Assembly (NCBI RefSeq): GCF_017573545.1
Contig: NZ_JAGEOK010000008.1
Location: forward strand, 62,001 to 126,000
DNA length: 64,000 nt
Direction of reading: 5' to 3'
Source of the DNA: Actinomadura nitritigenes
GTDB lineage: Bacteria; Actinomycetota; Actinomycetes; Streptosporangiales; Streptosporangiaceae
The position numbers were made by a program, and so were the translations under genes. The notes beneath the pieces were generated by a model. It made no database searches. It saw only the letters and a list, made by a program, of their open reading frames with translations, and was not told the origin of the DNA. Of this stretch, positions 44,973 to 53,656 are shown one piece after another. Position 1 is the stretch's first letter; each line of letters begins with the position of its first letter.

Positions 44973-46316
44973 TCACTCCTGCCACCAGTCCTCGTCGTCC
45001 TCGTCGGACTTCTTGCCCTGCGGGGCCTGCTTGGCGGGCGCGGCCTTGCCGGCGGGCTGGGCGGCCTGCTGCGGCTTCGGCTGGGCCTGCTGCGCCGGGG
45101 CCGGCTTCGGCTCGGCGGCCGGGATGGCGGCCTTCTCCGGCGGCGCGGCCAGCTCGGGCTCGCCGCCGCCCATCGCCGGGGCGACGCCGCCGATGAGCTG
45201 GCGCAGCTGGTTGAGGTGGCTCGTGATGCTGTCGCGCTGCCGGGTCAGCTCGTCGACCTGGCGCTGCGCGGCGGTGCGGACGCGGTCGGCCTCGGCCTTG
45301 GTCTCGGCGAGCAGCTGCTCGGCCTGCGACTTGGCCTCGGCGATGACGTTGTCGGAGTTCTTGCGCGCGTTGGCCATGAGCTGCTTGGCGTGCGAGTCGG
45401 CCTCGCGCCGGGTCTGCTCGGCCTGCTGGGTGGCCTTGGCGGCGCGCTGCTCGGCGGACGCGGCGCGCTGCTCGGCCTCGGCGACCAGCTTCTGGGTGGC
45501 GGCCTGCGCGGCGGCGTGCCGCTCGGCGTCCTGCCGGTCGGCCTCCTCGCGGCGGGCGGCCAGCTGGATCTCGAACTCGGCCTCGGCCTGCGCCCGCTGC
45601 GCCTCGCTCTCCTCCAGGATGCGCTGGGCCTGCGCGCGCATCTCGTCGGCCTGCCGCTTGGCGGTGGTGAGGATCTCGTCGCGCTCGCGCTTGGTGGACG
45701 CGCGCAGCTGCGCGACCTCGCGCTCGGTCGTGGTGCGCAGCTTGGCGATCTCGCGCTCGGCGCTGGCGCGCTTCTCGGCGACCTCGTGGTCGGCGGTGGC
45801 GCGCAGCTTGGCGACCTCGCGCTCGGTCGTCGAGGTCAGCTCGTCGGCCTCGCGGCGGGCGGAGGTGCGCACCTCCTCGGCCTCGCGCTCGGCGGCCTGC
45901 CGCATGTCGTCGCCCTCGCGCTGGGCGGTGGCGCGCAGCTCGGCGGCGTCGTTCTCGGCGGTGGCGCGCTGCTCGGCGGCGTCGACCTTCGCGGCGGCCT
46001 TGATCTCGTTGGCCTCGGACCGGGCCGCCTGGACGAGCTCGGTCGCCTGCTCCTCGGCGAGCCGCAGCAACTGCTCGATGCGGGCGCCGAGGCCGGAGTA
46101 GGTGGGACGTTCCTGCTCCTGCAGCTGCCGATGGGCGTCCGACAGCTCCCTCTGGAGGGCCTGGGACTGCTCGCGTGCCTGCCGGCCCTCGTTCTCGAGC
46201 TGTTTGATGTGCTCGTCGACCTGGTGCCGGTCGTAGCCACGGAGCACCACGTCGAAATCGCGCGGGGGCGTGTCCTCGAAGAAGTTGCTGAGCTGGGCGT
46301 CGATGTCGGACTGCAT
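44973..46316 (-). CDS. Scy/FilP-like hendecad coiled-coil protein
   Basis: 447 residues from ATG 46316 (MQSDIDAQLSNFFED). Residues 20-45 (FDVVLRGYDRHQVDEHIKQLE) resemble a DivIVA N-terminal segment. About 130 residues in the middle repeat every 11 residues: QAAEREAEEVR, TSARREADELT, STTEREVAKLR, ATADHEVAEKR, ASAEREIAKLR, TTTEREVAQLR, ASTKRERDEIL. This hendecad pattern gives a right-handed coiled coil as in the Streptomyces polarity proteins Scy and FilP. The tail is Pro/Ala/Gln-rich and ends acidic (DEDDEDWWQE). Likely cytoskeletal, at cell poles. Its size is closer to FilP than Scy. Confidence 0.88.
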   Translation of the reverse strand: MQSDIDAQLSNFFEDTPPRDFDVVLRGYDRHQVDEHIKQLENEGRQAREQSQALQRELSDAHRQLQEQERPTYSGLGARIEQLLRLAEEQATELVQAARSEANEIKAAAKVDAAEQRATAENDAAELRATAQREGDDMRQAAEREAEEVRTSARREADELTSTTEREVAKLRATADHEVAEKRASAEREIAKLRTTTEREVAQLRASTKRERDEILTTAKRQADEMRAQAQRILEESEAQRAQAEAEFEIQLAARREEADRQDAERHAAAQAATQKLVAEAEQRAASAEQRAAKATQQAEQTRREADSHAKQLMANARKNSDNVIAEAKSQAEQLLAETKAEADRVRTAAQRQVDELTRQRDSITSHLNQLRQLIGGVAPAMGGGEPELAAPPEKAAIPAAEPKPAPAQQAQPKPQQAAQPAGKAAPAKQAPQGKKSDEDDEDWWQE

Positions 46317-46718
46317 AGGGCTCAATCCTGATGTGACGGGGCTACGGGTGGTTCCGGGGACCGGTTGATCGCCTGGCATGGACGGCCGCCGTCAACGGGC
46401 GCGGTGCCCCAGACCTCTTCCGGTGGATGAAGCGTACTCCGGACACTGCCGTGTTGGGGGCTCATCTTGACGCGCTGCGTGCTTTGTCCCGGTTTGCGGT
46501 TACCGTGTCGCGTGCCCCAGGTGCCCAGGTACGGGGGTCGCAAATGCACCAGATGTGTCCGAATGCTCACAGAGCGGCGGTCTTGCACCCCACCGGCCCG
46601 CCGGGTGATATCGAACACGTCACGATCCGATCGCGCCCGCGCGGCGCGCGCGCGAGGCCGCGCCGATGCGCCCGCCGCGCCCCGTCCCGCCGGGCCTCGC
46701 GGCCCCCGCGCCCGCCGG
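46317..46718. other. Intergenic region upstream of the coiled-coil gene
   Basis: 402 bp between the epimerase stop and the coiled-coil gene start, both minus strand. The promoter of the coiled-coil gene should be here. GCGC-rich sequence near 46640-46660 may end the epimerase transcript. No frame, RNA gene or clear -35/-10 was found. Confidence 0.35.
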
Positions 46719-47141
46719 CTACGCCTTCTGGACCAGCTCCGTCAGCACGCCGTGGCAGTCCTTCGGGTGCAAAAAGTTGATCAAGGAACCCATGGAACCG
46801 TTCCTCGGCGCGTCGTACAGCACCCGGACGCCCTTCCCGGCGATGTCCGCCGCCTCGTCCGCGACCGCCCGGTCGGTGCCGAACGCGATGTGGTGGACGC
46901 CCTCGCCGTTCTTGGCGAGCCACTTGGCGACCGCCGAGTCCTCCCGGATCGGCTCGATGAGCTGCAGGTAGCTGGCCGCGCCGTCACCGGTCTCGTTGAT
47001 CTTGAGCATGCACTCCCGGACGCCCTGCTCCTCGTTCACCTCGAAGTGCGCGTCGGTGAAGCCGTAGGTCGCCTTGTAGAACTCGACGGTGGCCTCCAGG
47101 TCGTGACAGGCGATACCGATGTGGTCGATACGGGTCAGCAT
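46719..47141 (-). CDS. Methylmalonyl-CoA epimerase
   Basis: 140 residues of the vicinal-oxygen-chelate fold. Interconverts (2R)- and (2S)-methylmalonyl-CoA in propionate metabolism, feeding the B12-dependent mutase. Two beta-alpha-beta modules: [25 protein letters not shown] and [27 protein letters not shown]. Metal ligands H7 (DHIGIA), the second-module His (VHHIAF) and Glu (LTELVQ) are present, and [14 protein letters not shown] is a family signature. Divergent from the thiolase, as in Rv1322A-Rv1323. Confidence 0.94.
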   Translation of the reverse strand: MLTRIDHIGIACHDLEATVEFYKATYGFTDAHFEVNEEQGVRECMLKINETGDGAASYLQLIEPIREDSAVAKWLAKNGEGVHHIAFGTDRAVADEAADIAGKGVRVLYDAPRNGSMGSLINFLHPKDCHGVLTELVQKA

Positions 47142-47247
47142 GGACGTTTCTCCCTACGGACGGCCGAACGGGGGCGAACGGAAGCGTGCGCCGCTTCCCT
47201 GGGTATGGTGGCAAACGTCGCCGCAGCACCATCCTGGAGGCCCCCTC

Positions 47248-48447
47248 ATGACCGCCACGTCCGTGATCGTCGCCGGAGCGCGCACCCCCGTGGGGCGCCT
47301 GCAGGGCGCGCTGAAGGACTTCTCCGCCGCCGACCTCGGCGCCCACGCGATCAAGGCGGCGCTGGAGCGGGCCGGCGTGGCCGGCGACCAGGTGCAGTAC
47401 GTGATCCTCGGGCAGGTCCTGCAGGCCGGCGCCGGGCAGATCCCGTCCCGGCAGGCGGCGGTCAAGGCCGGCATCCCGATGAGCGTCCCGTCCATCACGA
47501 TCAACAAGGTCTGCCTCTCCGGGCTGGACGCGATCGCGCTCGCCGACCAGCTCATCCGGGCCGGCGAGTTCGACATCGTCGTCGCCGGCGGCATGGAGTC
47601 GATGACGCAGGCCCCGCACCTGCTGCCGAAGTCGCGCGCCGGCTACAAGTACGGCTCGATCGAGGTCCTCGACCACATGGCCTACGACGCGCTGACCGAC
47701 GCGTTCGACGGCATCGCGATGGGCGAGTCCACCGAGCACCACAACGCGAAGCTCGGGATCAGCCGCGAGGAGCAGGACGAGTTCTCCGCCCGCTCCCACC
47801 AGCGCGCCGCCGCGGCCATCAAGAACGGCGTCTTCGACGACGAGATCGCCCCGATCGAGATCCCGCAGCGCAAGGGCGACCCGATCGTGTTCGCCAAGGA
47901 CGAGGGCGTGCGCGCCGACACCACCGCCGAGTCGCTCGCGCGGCTGCGCCCCGCGTTCAGCAAGGACGGCACGATCACCGCCGGGTCGTCCTCGCAGATC
48001 TCCGACGGCGCCGCCGCCGTCGTGGTGATGTCCAAGGCGAAGGCCGAGGAGCTCGGCCTCGCCTGGCTCGCCGAGATCGGCGCGCACGGCAACGTCGCCG
48101 GCCCGGACAACTCGCTCCAGTCGCAGCCGTCCAACGCCATCAATCACGCCCTCGGCAAGGAGGGCCTGACCGTCGACGACCTCGACCTCATCGAGATCAA
48201 CGAGGCGTTCGCGTCCGTCGGCATCCAGTCCATGCGCGACCTCGGCGTCGGCCCCGAGAAGGTCAACGTCAACGGCGGCGCCATCGCGCTCGGCCACCCG
48301 GTCGGCATGTCCGGCGCCCGCATCGCGCTGCACCTCGCCTACGAGCTGAAGCGGCGCGGCGGCGGCGTCGGCGCCGCCGGCCTGTGCGGCGGCGGCGGCC
48401 AGGGCGACGCGCTCTTGATTCGCGTTCCGGCTCAGGACCTCGCCTAG
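47248..48447 (+). CDS. Acetyl-CoA C-acetyltransferase (thiolase)
   Basis: 399 residues from ATG 47248 (GGAGG seven bases upstream). Condenses two acetyl-CoA to acetoacetyl-CoA, or the reverse. Nucleophilic Cys in NKVCLSG, NEAF motif, His in [16 protein letters not shown] and second Cys in GLCGGGGQG are all present, so it should be active. Position opposite the epimerase corresponds to fadA4 (Rv1323). Works with acyl-CoA metabolism, including the hydroxyacyl-CoA dehydrogenase 6 kb upstream. Confidence 0.95.
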   Translation: MTATSVIVAGARTPVGRLQGALKDFSAADLGAHAIKAALERAGVAGDQVQYVILGQVLQAGAGQIPSRQAAVKAGIPMSVPSITINKVCLSGLDAIALADQLIRAGEFDIVVAGGMESMTQAPHLLPKSRAGYKYGSIEVLDHMAYDALTDAFDGIAMGESTEHHNAKLGISREEQDEFSARSHQRAAAAIKNGVFDDEIAPIEIPQRKGDPIVFAKDEGVRADTTAESLARLRPAFSKDGTITAGSSSQISDGAAAVVVMSKAKAEELGLAWLAEIGAHGNVAGPDNSLQSQPSNAINHALGKEGLTVDDLDLIEINEAFASVGIQSMRDLGVGPEKVNVNGGAIALGHPVGMSGARIALHLAYELKRRGGGVGAAGLCGGGGQGDALLIRVPAQDLA

Positions 48448-48574
48448 CGGCTCGGCCCCGACCGGGTCCACGGGCGGGCGCTGAGTCGCTCCGCGACCTG
48501 CTGGGAGAACGTCGCCTCCGGCTCGTTCGCCCAGCAGACCTTCGGTCGCGCCCGCGCGATGGTCGATGTGGGGG

Positions 48575-49270
48575 CTACTGGGCGTTGGGCTGCTGGACGG
48601 TGACCGTCCGGAAGCCCAGCGCCCTCAGCATGCCCTCCAGCATCCGCTTGGTGTTGGCGTCCGCCTGGGCGGCCAGCCGGCTCTGCTGCGCGGCCGTCTG
48701 GATCTTCTGGCTCGCCAGGACGTACAGCTGCTGCTGGTTGTCCGGGTTGCTGCTGAAGAAGTCGCCGAACCGGTCGAACAGGCCGCGCTCGGTCGCGTAG
48801 ACGTAGCTGCGCTTCGTGTCGAGGTTGGTCGGTTCGAGCTGGGCGTGCGGCAGCGTGATCGTCGCGGCGGTCCGGTCGGCGTTCACCTTGACCGCGCCGG
48901 TGGCGATCCGCGAGAAGTCCACGTAGGCGTCGACGGAGCCGTTGCCCACGAACAGGGTCCGCTTGCCGCGCAGCGACGACGGCAGGAACTTCGCGTCCTT
49001 CTCCAGGTCGACGACGACCTGGAAGTTGCCGCTGGCGGCCTCGTACCGGTTCAGGTCGCGGATCGACTGCAGCAGCACCGGGCCGCTGCGGTCCTTGGTC
49101 TCCTCGTGGAAGGGGTTCAGCCAGTGCGGCAGGCCGTGCACCGCCTGCTGCACGACGAGGACGACCGCGATGGTCGCCACGATGAGCACCAGGGGGGTGA
49201 GGAGACCCCGCCGGGGGACGGGTCGCACGCGCTGGGGGGCGGGCTCGCGGGCCGCGTCGTTCTTCGGCAT
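48575..49270 (-). CDS. DUF4230 membrane-anchored protein
   Basis: 231 residues from ATG 49270 (GTG 49279 adds three). Basic cytosolic start, one membrane helix (LTPLVLIVATIAVVLVVQQAV), then an extracytoplasmic domain with LLQSIRDLNRYEAASGNFQVVVDLEKDAKFLPSSLRG, GSVDAYVDFSRI and LPHAQLEPTNLDTKRSYVY, matching DUF4230. The C-terminal helix ends in RALGFRTVTVQ. Function unknown. Convergent with the thiolase. Confidence 0.82.
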   Translation of the reverse strand: MPKNDAAREPAPQRVRPVPRRGLLTPLVLIVATIAVVLVVQQAVHGLPHWLNPFHEETKDRSGPVLLQSIRDLNRYEAASGNFQVVVDLEKDAKFLPSSLRGKRTLFVGNGSVDAYVDFSRIATGAVKVNADRTAATITLPHAQLEPTNLDTKRSYVYATERGLFDRFGDFFSSNPDNQQQLYVLASQKIQTAAQQSRLAAQADANTKRMLEGMLRALGFRTVTVQQPNAQ

Positions 49271-49314
49271 GTCCCCCACATTCCCGGACTTGTCGCCCCC
49301 TCACCTCATCCCGG

Positions 49315-50109
49315 TCATCCCGCGGCGTGGTGAGGCGGCCGCGCGACGTCCGGATCGGTCGCCGCGTGCTCCACCTCCATCAGCGACTCGCTGCGGAGAT
49401 GCGCTTCGTGGGCGGCCCGGCCGCCGCGCACCCCGAACAGCCGTTTGGTGACGATGATGTAGACGATCAGACCGATATTGATGGCCAGCGCGCCGATCCG
49501 CAGCACGGTGACCTTCTCGGACAGCTCGTAGATCTCGACCGGCAGGCCGAAGCACGTCGCGACGACCGCGAAGTACTCGCCCCACCGCTGCAGCAGCCAC
49601 AGCCCGACCGCCTCGGTGATCTCGATCGCCGCGTACACCAGCAGCCCGATCGCGAGCCAGCGCAGCGTCCGCTCCTCCAGCCCGAACACGTGCCGGATCG
49701 AGGTGACGATCTTGGAGTGGTCCAGGTCCCAGCCGAACTGCTTCGCGATCGGCCGCAGCAGCGGGATCTCCTTGTCGAAGACCTCCTGGATGGAGCCGCG
49801 GCTCTTCGCGAACCGCCACACCCCGTACGCGGCGACCGCCACGATCAGCCCGCGGATCAGCCGCTCCACCGCGAAGAACCGCATGATGAAGGCGTCGCGC
49901 AGCTCCTTGCCGCGCTTCACCAGCGGCGCCTCGTCGGCCGGCCCCGAGCCGTGCGGGTCGCCGTGCACGTACGCACCGCAGCGCAGGCACCGCCACGCGT
50001 CGCCGACGGGGGACGCCACCACCAGCCGCTCGCGCAGCGGCCGCTCGTCGGGGGCGTAGGTGATGTGCCCCTTGCGCGCACAGGTCAGAAGGCTCCAGTC
50101 CACCCGCAC
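49315..50109 (-). CDS. DUF2127-like membrane protein with zinc-ribbon-like N-terminus
   Basis: 264 residues, GTG start. The N-terminus has CARKGH and WRCLRCGAYVHGD, two Cys/His clusters that could bind zinc. Then about four membrane helices (around 85-97, 150-172, 180-195, 205-225) in a DUF2127-type arrangement (RGLIVAVAAYGVWRF, AAIEITEAVGLWLLQRWGEYFAVVATCFGLPVEIYEL, LAINIGLIVYIIVTKRLF). Function unknown. It is the upstream gene of the DUF4230 gene, 44 bp away, same strand. Confidence 0.8.
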   Translation of the reverse strand: MRVDWSLLTCARKGHITYAPDERPLRERLVVASPVGDAWRCLRCGAYVHGDPHGSGPADEAPLVKRGKELRDAFIMRFFAVERLIRGLIVAVAAYGVWRFAKSRGSIQEVFDKEIPLLRPIAKQFGWDLDHSKIVTSIRHVFGLEERTLRWLAIGLLVYAAIEITEAVGLWLLQRWGEYFAVVATCFGLPVEIYELSEKVTVLRIGALAINIGLIVYIIVTKRLFGVRGGRAAHEAHLRSESLMEVEHAATDPDVARPPHHAAG

Positions 50110-50362
50110 ACCCTATTGTCTGCATTGCCCTTGGCGTCAGGCGCTGGAGCGCCTTCCTTCAACGGGCGATGCGTGCGATCGCTGCATCGCTCCGGCTCGA
50201 CCTTGGGGCTCGCTGCGCGATCGGATTCTCGCAAGCTCGATTCCGGCTTCGCTCGCGATCGCGACGGCCCGGATCGCCGCAGGCCGGAGGACCGGTCGGC
50301 GTGTGTGAGCAGGGCCATAGGGGCGGGGGAACCGGGGACGGCGGCGGGGCGTTGAGGGGGTC
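50110..50362. other. Divergent intergenic region
   Basis: About 250 bp between the DUF2127-like and DUF3817 genes. It has alternating GCTCGAT/TCGCGATCG-rich sequence with several short dyads but no firm promoter or RNA. Confidence 0.35.
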
Positions 50363-50686
50363 GTGGACATCGTGCGCGCGTTCCGTGTCGTCTCCATCGC
50401 CGAGGCGACCTCCTTCCTGGTGCTGCTGCTCATCGCCATGCCGCTGAAGTACGGCGCGGACCTGCCGGTGGCCGTCCAGGTGATGGGACCCATCCACGGC
50501 ATCCTGTTCCTCGGCTACGTCGGGCTGGCGTACGCCGCCGGCGAGAAGCTCGGCTGGGGCCTCAAGCGCACCGTCCTCGCGCTCATCGCCGCGGTGCTGC
50601 CCGTCGCGCCGTTCTTCGTCGAGCGGCACTGGGCCAAGCCCGCCACCGCCGCCCGTCCCGAGCCGCAGCCCGCCGGACGGGCCTGA
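50363..50686 (+). CDS. DUF3817 membrane protein
   Basis: 107 residues, GTG start. Three membrane helices (about 5-27, 36-58, 66-84). FRVVSIAEATSFLVLLLIAMPLKY, VMGPIHGILFLGYVGLAY and KLGWGLKRTVLALIAAVLPVAPFFVER are DUF3817 signatures. Function unknown. Convergent with the ABC permease gene. Confidence 0.88.
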   Translation: MDIVRAFRVVSIAEATSFLVLLLIAMPLKYGADLPVAVQVMGPIHGILFLGYVGLAYAAGEKLGWGLKRTVLALIAAVLPVAPFFVERHWAKPATAARPEPQPAGRA

Positions 50687-50696
50687 CCGAAGACTT

Positions 50697-50741
50697 CCGC
50701 GTGGCCGCGGCCGGGATGGGGGTTCCGCCGCGGTCACGCGG
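50697..50741. terminator. Hairpin between convergent genes
   Basis: 15-bp stem CCGCGTGGCCGCGGC / GCCGCGGTCACGCGG with one mismatch, overlapping the last codons of the permease gene. Confidence 0.6.
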
Positions 50742-52080
50742 GAGACCGCGTGCTCCCCAGCTCCCGCGGTCGCATCGGGACGGCCCGGTGGGCGTCCCGC
50801 ACCACCTGTCCCGCGCCGCGGTGGACGCGCCGGAGCGCCGGCCGGAAGTCCGACGGACCCAGCGCGCACGAGCGGTAGCCCGCGAAATGGCGGCGCAGCC
50901 AGGTGCGCCGCCGGTCGTCGCCCCATGAGCCGAACCGGCGCGCCGCCCCCGCGTCGCGGATCGCCGGCGGCTGCTCGCCGAGCAGCCACGCGTCCACCAG
51001 GGAGCCGTAGCCGCCCGGCCGGCCGGTGACCGCGCACGCGCCCGCGTCCAGCAGGCCGTCCCTGATCTGGCGGACGGCCCGCTCCTGGTAGCCGGGCGAC
51101 AGGTTCTCGTCCAGGTGGATGCCGGCGACGCCGTTCGCGACCCCGGCGGGCGCCCAGCCCGGGAGCTGCTCCACGCGGGTGAACGCGCCCGGCGTGCCGC
51201 GCAGGCGCGCCGCGAGCGGCGTCACGGCCGTCATCAGCGAGGGCAGCGCCGCGCGCAGTGCCGGATGCACGCAGACGGTCAGCGGCCATTCCCGGCACAC
51301 CCGCTCCGCCGGCGCGGGCGCCACCGTCCCGCCGGCGTCGCGCAGCCCGAGCGTCGCGCCGCCGGTCGCCGCCAGCGCCAGGGCCAGCGGAAGGACGAGC
51401 AGCAGCCGCCGCGTCGCCCACAGCACGTACCCGAGGACGAGCGCGGCCGTCAGCCCCGACGCCCACAGCACCTGGTAGCCGAGCACGCCCGCGCGCAGCG
51501 TGGTGAACAGGGGGATGCGGTTGAACGCCGCAGGGGGGAGCAGGCTCAGCCACGACGTCCCCGGCACGCGGAGGGCGGCCCACAGCGCCGTGACGGCGAG
51601 CACCACGGCCGCCGTCGCCCGGTGCGGGACGACCCGTCCGGCCAGGTAGCCGACCGCGACGTGCAGCACCAGCGCGCCCGCCCCGGCCACCACGCCGAGC
51701 GGATGCGGGTGCCCGGCCTCCTGCCGCAGCAGCGTGACCGCGACCACCAGCGCGGCCACCACCAGGTAGGACGCGAGCGCCGCCGCGGAGAGCAGCAGCA
51801 GGTCGAGCAGGGCGCCCGTGGCGGGCGAGCGCGCCGTCAGGTCGCGCAGGTAGTCGAGCGGGCGCTCCCGCACGGCCGTCCACGCGGCCAGCCCGGCCGC
51901 GGCCGGGCCGAGGAACCGCACCGCGTCGAGCAGCGCGACGACGGAGTTGTCCCAGTACGCGACCGAGGGCAGCAGCGGCGGGCCCGCCGCCGCCGTCCCG
52001 ACCGCGGAGAGGATCGGCACCGCGACCAGCAGCGCCGAGCGGCGGGCGTCCAGCCGGAGCACCCGACCGAGGTCAGACAC
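50734..52080 (-). CDS. ABC-transporter-associated membrane protein
   Basis: 448 residues. Six or more membrane helices up to about residue 245, then a ~200-residue soluble domain containing VCREWPLTVCVHPALRAALPSL and GIHLDENLSPGYQERAVRQIRDGLL. Its start overlaps the end of the ABC ATPase gene by 8 bp, so the two are translationally coupled and probably form one complex. The soluble domain has several cysteines. Resembles permeases of unknown-substrate actinobacterial ABC systems. Export function is inferred. Confidence 0.78.
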   Translation of the reverse strand: MSDLGRVLRLDARRSALLVAVPILSAVGTAAAGPPLLPSVAYWDNSVVALLDAVRFLGPAAAGLAAWTAVRERPLDYLRDLTARSPATGALLDLLLLSAAALASYLVVAALVVAVTLLRQEAGHPHPLGVVAGAGALVLHVAVGYLAGRVVPHRATAAVVLAVTALWAALRVPGTSWLSLLPPAAFNRIPLFTTLRAGVLGYQVLWASGLTAALVLGYVLWATRRLLLVLPLALALAATGGATLGLRDAGGTVAPAPAERVCREWPLTVCVHPALRAALPSLMTAVTPLAARLRGTPGAFTRVEQLPGWAPAGVANGVAGIHLDENLSPGYQERAVRQIRDGLLDAGACAVTGRPGGYGSLVDAWLLGEQPPAIRDAGAARRFGSWGDDRRRTWLRRHFAGYRSCALGPSDFRPALRRVHRGAGQVVRDAHRAVPMRPRELGSTRSPA

Positions 52081-53275
52081 CGGCGCCGCTCCCCGCGGCC
52101 GCCCGCCTCGGCCGCAGCCTCGGCACCGCCACCTGCCGCAGTGCCGCGGGACGCAGTGCCGTACCGCGCAGCGCGGCGGCCTGCCGCAGCACGGCCTGCC
52201 GCAGCACGGCCTGCCGCAGCACGGCCTGCCGCAGCACGGCCTGCCGCAGCACGGCGGGCCGCAGATCGACGCGCGGCAGCGCGAGCCGCGCCGGCCGCCT
52301 CCTCACGGCGGCGGCCCGCCGCTGCCGGCCCGTCCGGCGCCGGGCGTGCTCCTTCGGGGCGTGCGCCGCCGCGTCCGGCTCGCGCACGGCGAGGTCGGCG
52401 GAGCGGCCCGCCTCCGTGCCGAGGCCGGCTCCGGCCGGCCGGTCGGCGGGCCCGGCGACGGGCTCGTCGGTGACGGGCCGGGCCGCGCCCGGGACGTCCG
52501 CCGCGACGCGCCGGTCCGCGGCGGTGCGGCCCCGCCGGGCCGCCGCGGAATGGGTGGGCTGCTCGCTGAGCCTGCCGCGGGCCAGCGTGAGCAACCGGTC
52601 GCACCAGCCGGTGAGCGTCTCGGTGTCGTCCGCGCTGACCAGGACGGTCGGCGCCAGCGACCGCAGCACCGGGACCAGCTCGGCCATCGCGGCCGAGTAC
52701 GCGGTCCCGCCCGGTCCCGCCGCGCCGGTCGGCCACGGCTCGGCGGCGGCCCGCAGGTCGCCGAACGGGTCGTCCAGCACCAGCAGGTCGGGCCCGTGCA
52801 CGCAGGCGGCGGCCAGCCCGGCGCGCAGCCGGACGTCCGGCGGCAGCAGCGACAGCGCCGTCCCGGCGGCCTCGGCGAGGTCCAGCCGCTTCATGATGGA
52901 CCGTGCCACTGAGGTGCTCGTGCGCTTGTAGTACGCGGCATAGGCGACGAACTCGCCCGCCGTCATGCTCTCCGCGCGGGAGAACCGGGCCGGCAGGTAG
53001 CCGATCCGGGCCCGCGCGGCGCGCAGGTCCGCGGCGTTCGTTATGTCATGCCCGAGAATGTGCAGCACGCCGGAATTAGGCCGGCGCAAGGTCGCGAACG
53101 TGGCCAGCAGAGTGGATTTACCGACACCAGGTGGACCGGCGAAGCCGACCACGCCTTCGGTCACGCCGAAGGTCACCGGGCGCAGGAGCCACCGCCCCCC
53201 GCGGCGGACACCCATTCCTCGGGCCACGATCGCGGAATGCTCCGCGATCACTTGTTTCCCCCCGTTGCTCGTCAT
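52073..53275 (-). CDS. Degenerate ABC-transporter ATPase with repeat tail
   Basis: 400 residues from ATG 53275. Walker A GPPGVGKS (47-54) is intact. Where LSGGQ is expected (141-150) the sequence is LSLLPPDVRL, and Walker B reads LLVLDDPF (164-171) with Asp in place of catalytic Glu. It may bind ATP but hydrolyse slowly. Residues after about 240 are disordered, Arg/Ala-rich, including five AVLRQ pentapeptides encoded by 15-bp repeats. Coupled to the membrane protein gene by an 8-bp overlap. Confidence 0.82.
   Translation of the reverse strand: MTSNGGKQVIAEHSAIVARGMGVRRGGRWLLRPVTFGVTEGVVGFAGPPGVGKSTLLATFATLRRPNSGVLHILGHDITNAADLRAARARIGYLPARFSRAESMTAGEFVAYAAYYKRTSTSVARSIMKRLDLAEAAGTALSLLPPDVRLRAGLAAACVHGPDLLVLDDPFGDLRAAAEPWPTGAAGPGGTAYSAAMAELVPVLRSLAPTVLVSADDTETLTGWCDRLLTLARGRLSEQPTHSAAARRGRTAADRRVAADVPGAARPVTDEPVAGPADRPAGAGLGTEAGRSADLAVREPDAAAHAPKEHARRRTGRQRRAAAVRRRPARLALPRVDLRPAVLRQAVLRQAVLRQAVLRQAVLRQAAALRGTALRPAALRQVAVPRLRPRRAAAGSGAGV
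52181..52255 (-). repeat. Five 15-bp tandem repeats in coding sequence
   Basis: CTGCCGCAGCACGGC five times without change, encoding AVLRQ repeats near the end of the ABC ATPase. Exact identity suggests recent slippage, so copy number probably varies between strains. Confidence 0.85.
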
Positions 53276-53413
53276 GCGAGCGCGACGGTCGTCCGAGCCG
53301 GGCCGGTGGCCGCTCCCGGCGCCCCACGGCGCCCGTCCGCCCGGACCGGCCGAATCGGCGGGGTCCGGGGGACCGGATCTCTTTTGCCGTCGCACGATGC
53401 ATCGACATCGCGA

Positions 53414-53442
53414 CTATAACCGGGCTTGGTGATGGCTGTCAG
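53414..53442 (-). promoter_or_regulatory. Promoter of the ABC operon
   Basis: Reading the minus strand: CTGACA, 17 bp, TTATAG, close to the housekeeping sigma consensus. It lies in an A+T-rich patch about 140 bp before the ATPase start. No plus-strand promoter of equal quality was seen for the divergent gene. Confidence 0.55.
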
Positions 53443-53656
53443 CAATCTTTTTGCCTTTACGGCAGGACGCCTGGATTCTTTGCCTTCCGACCGAAGGTGA
53501 GAATTCAAAAAAGGCGGACAATTGCGTTGGCATCCCACGGAAAGGGGCGTCGTGTCGGCGGCGCCGCGCCGGCGCCGGCGGCGCCCGGCGCGCGGCGCGG
53601 TCCTCTCCGAGCGGACGGGCGCACCGACCGGGCCGGTCATGGGGCAGGATGGACCC

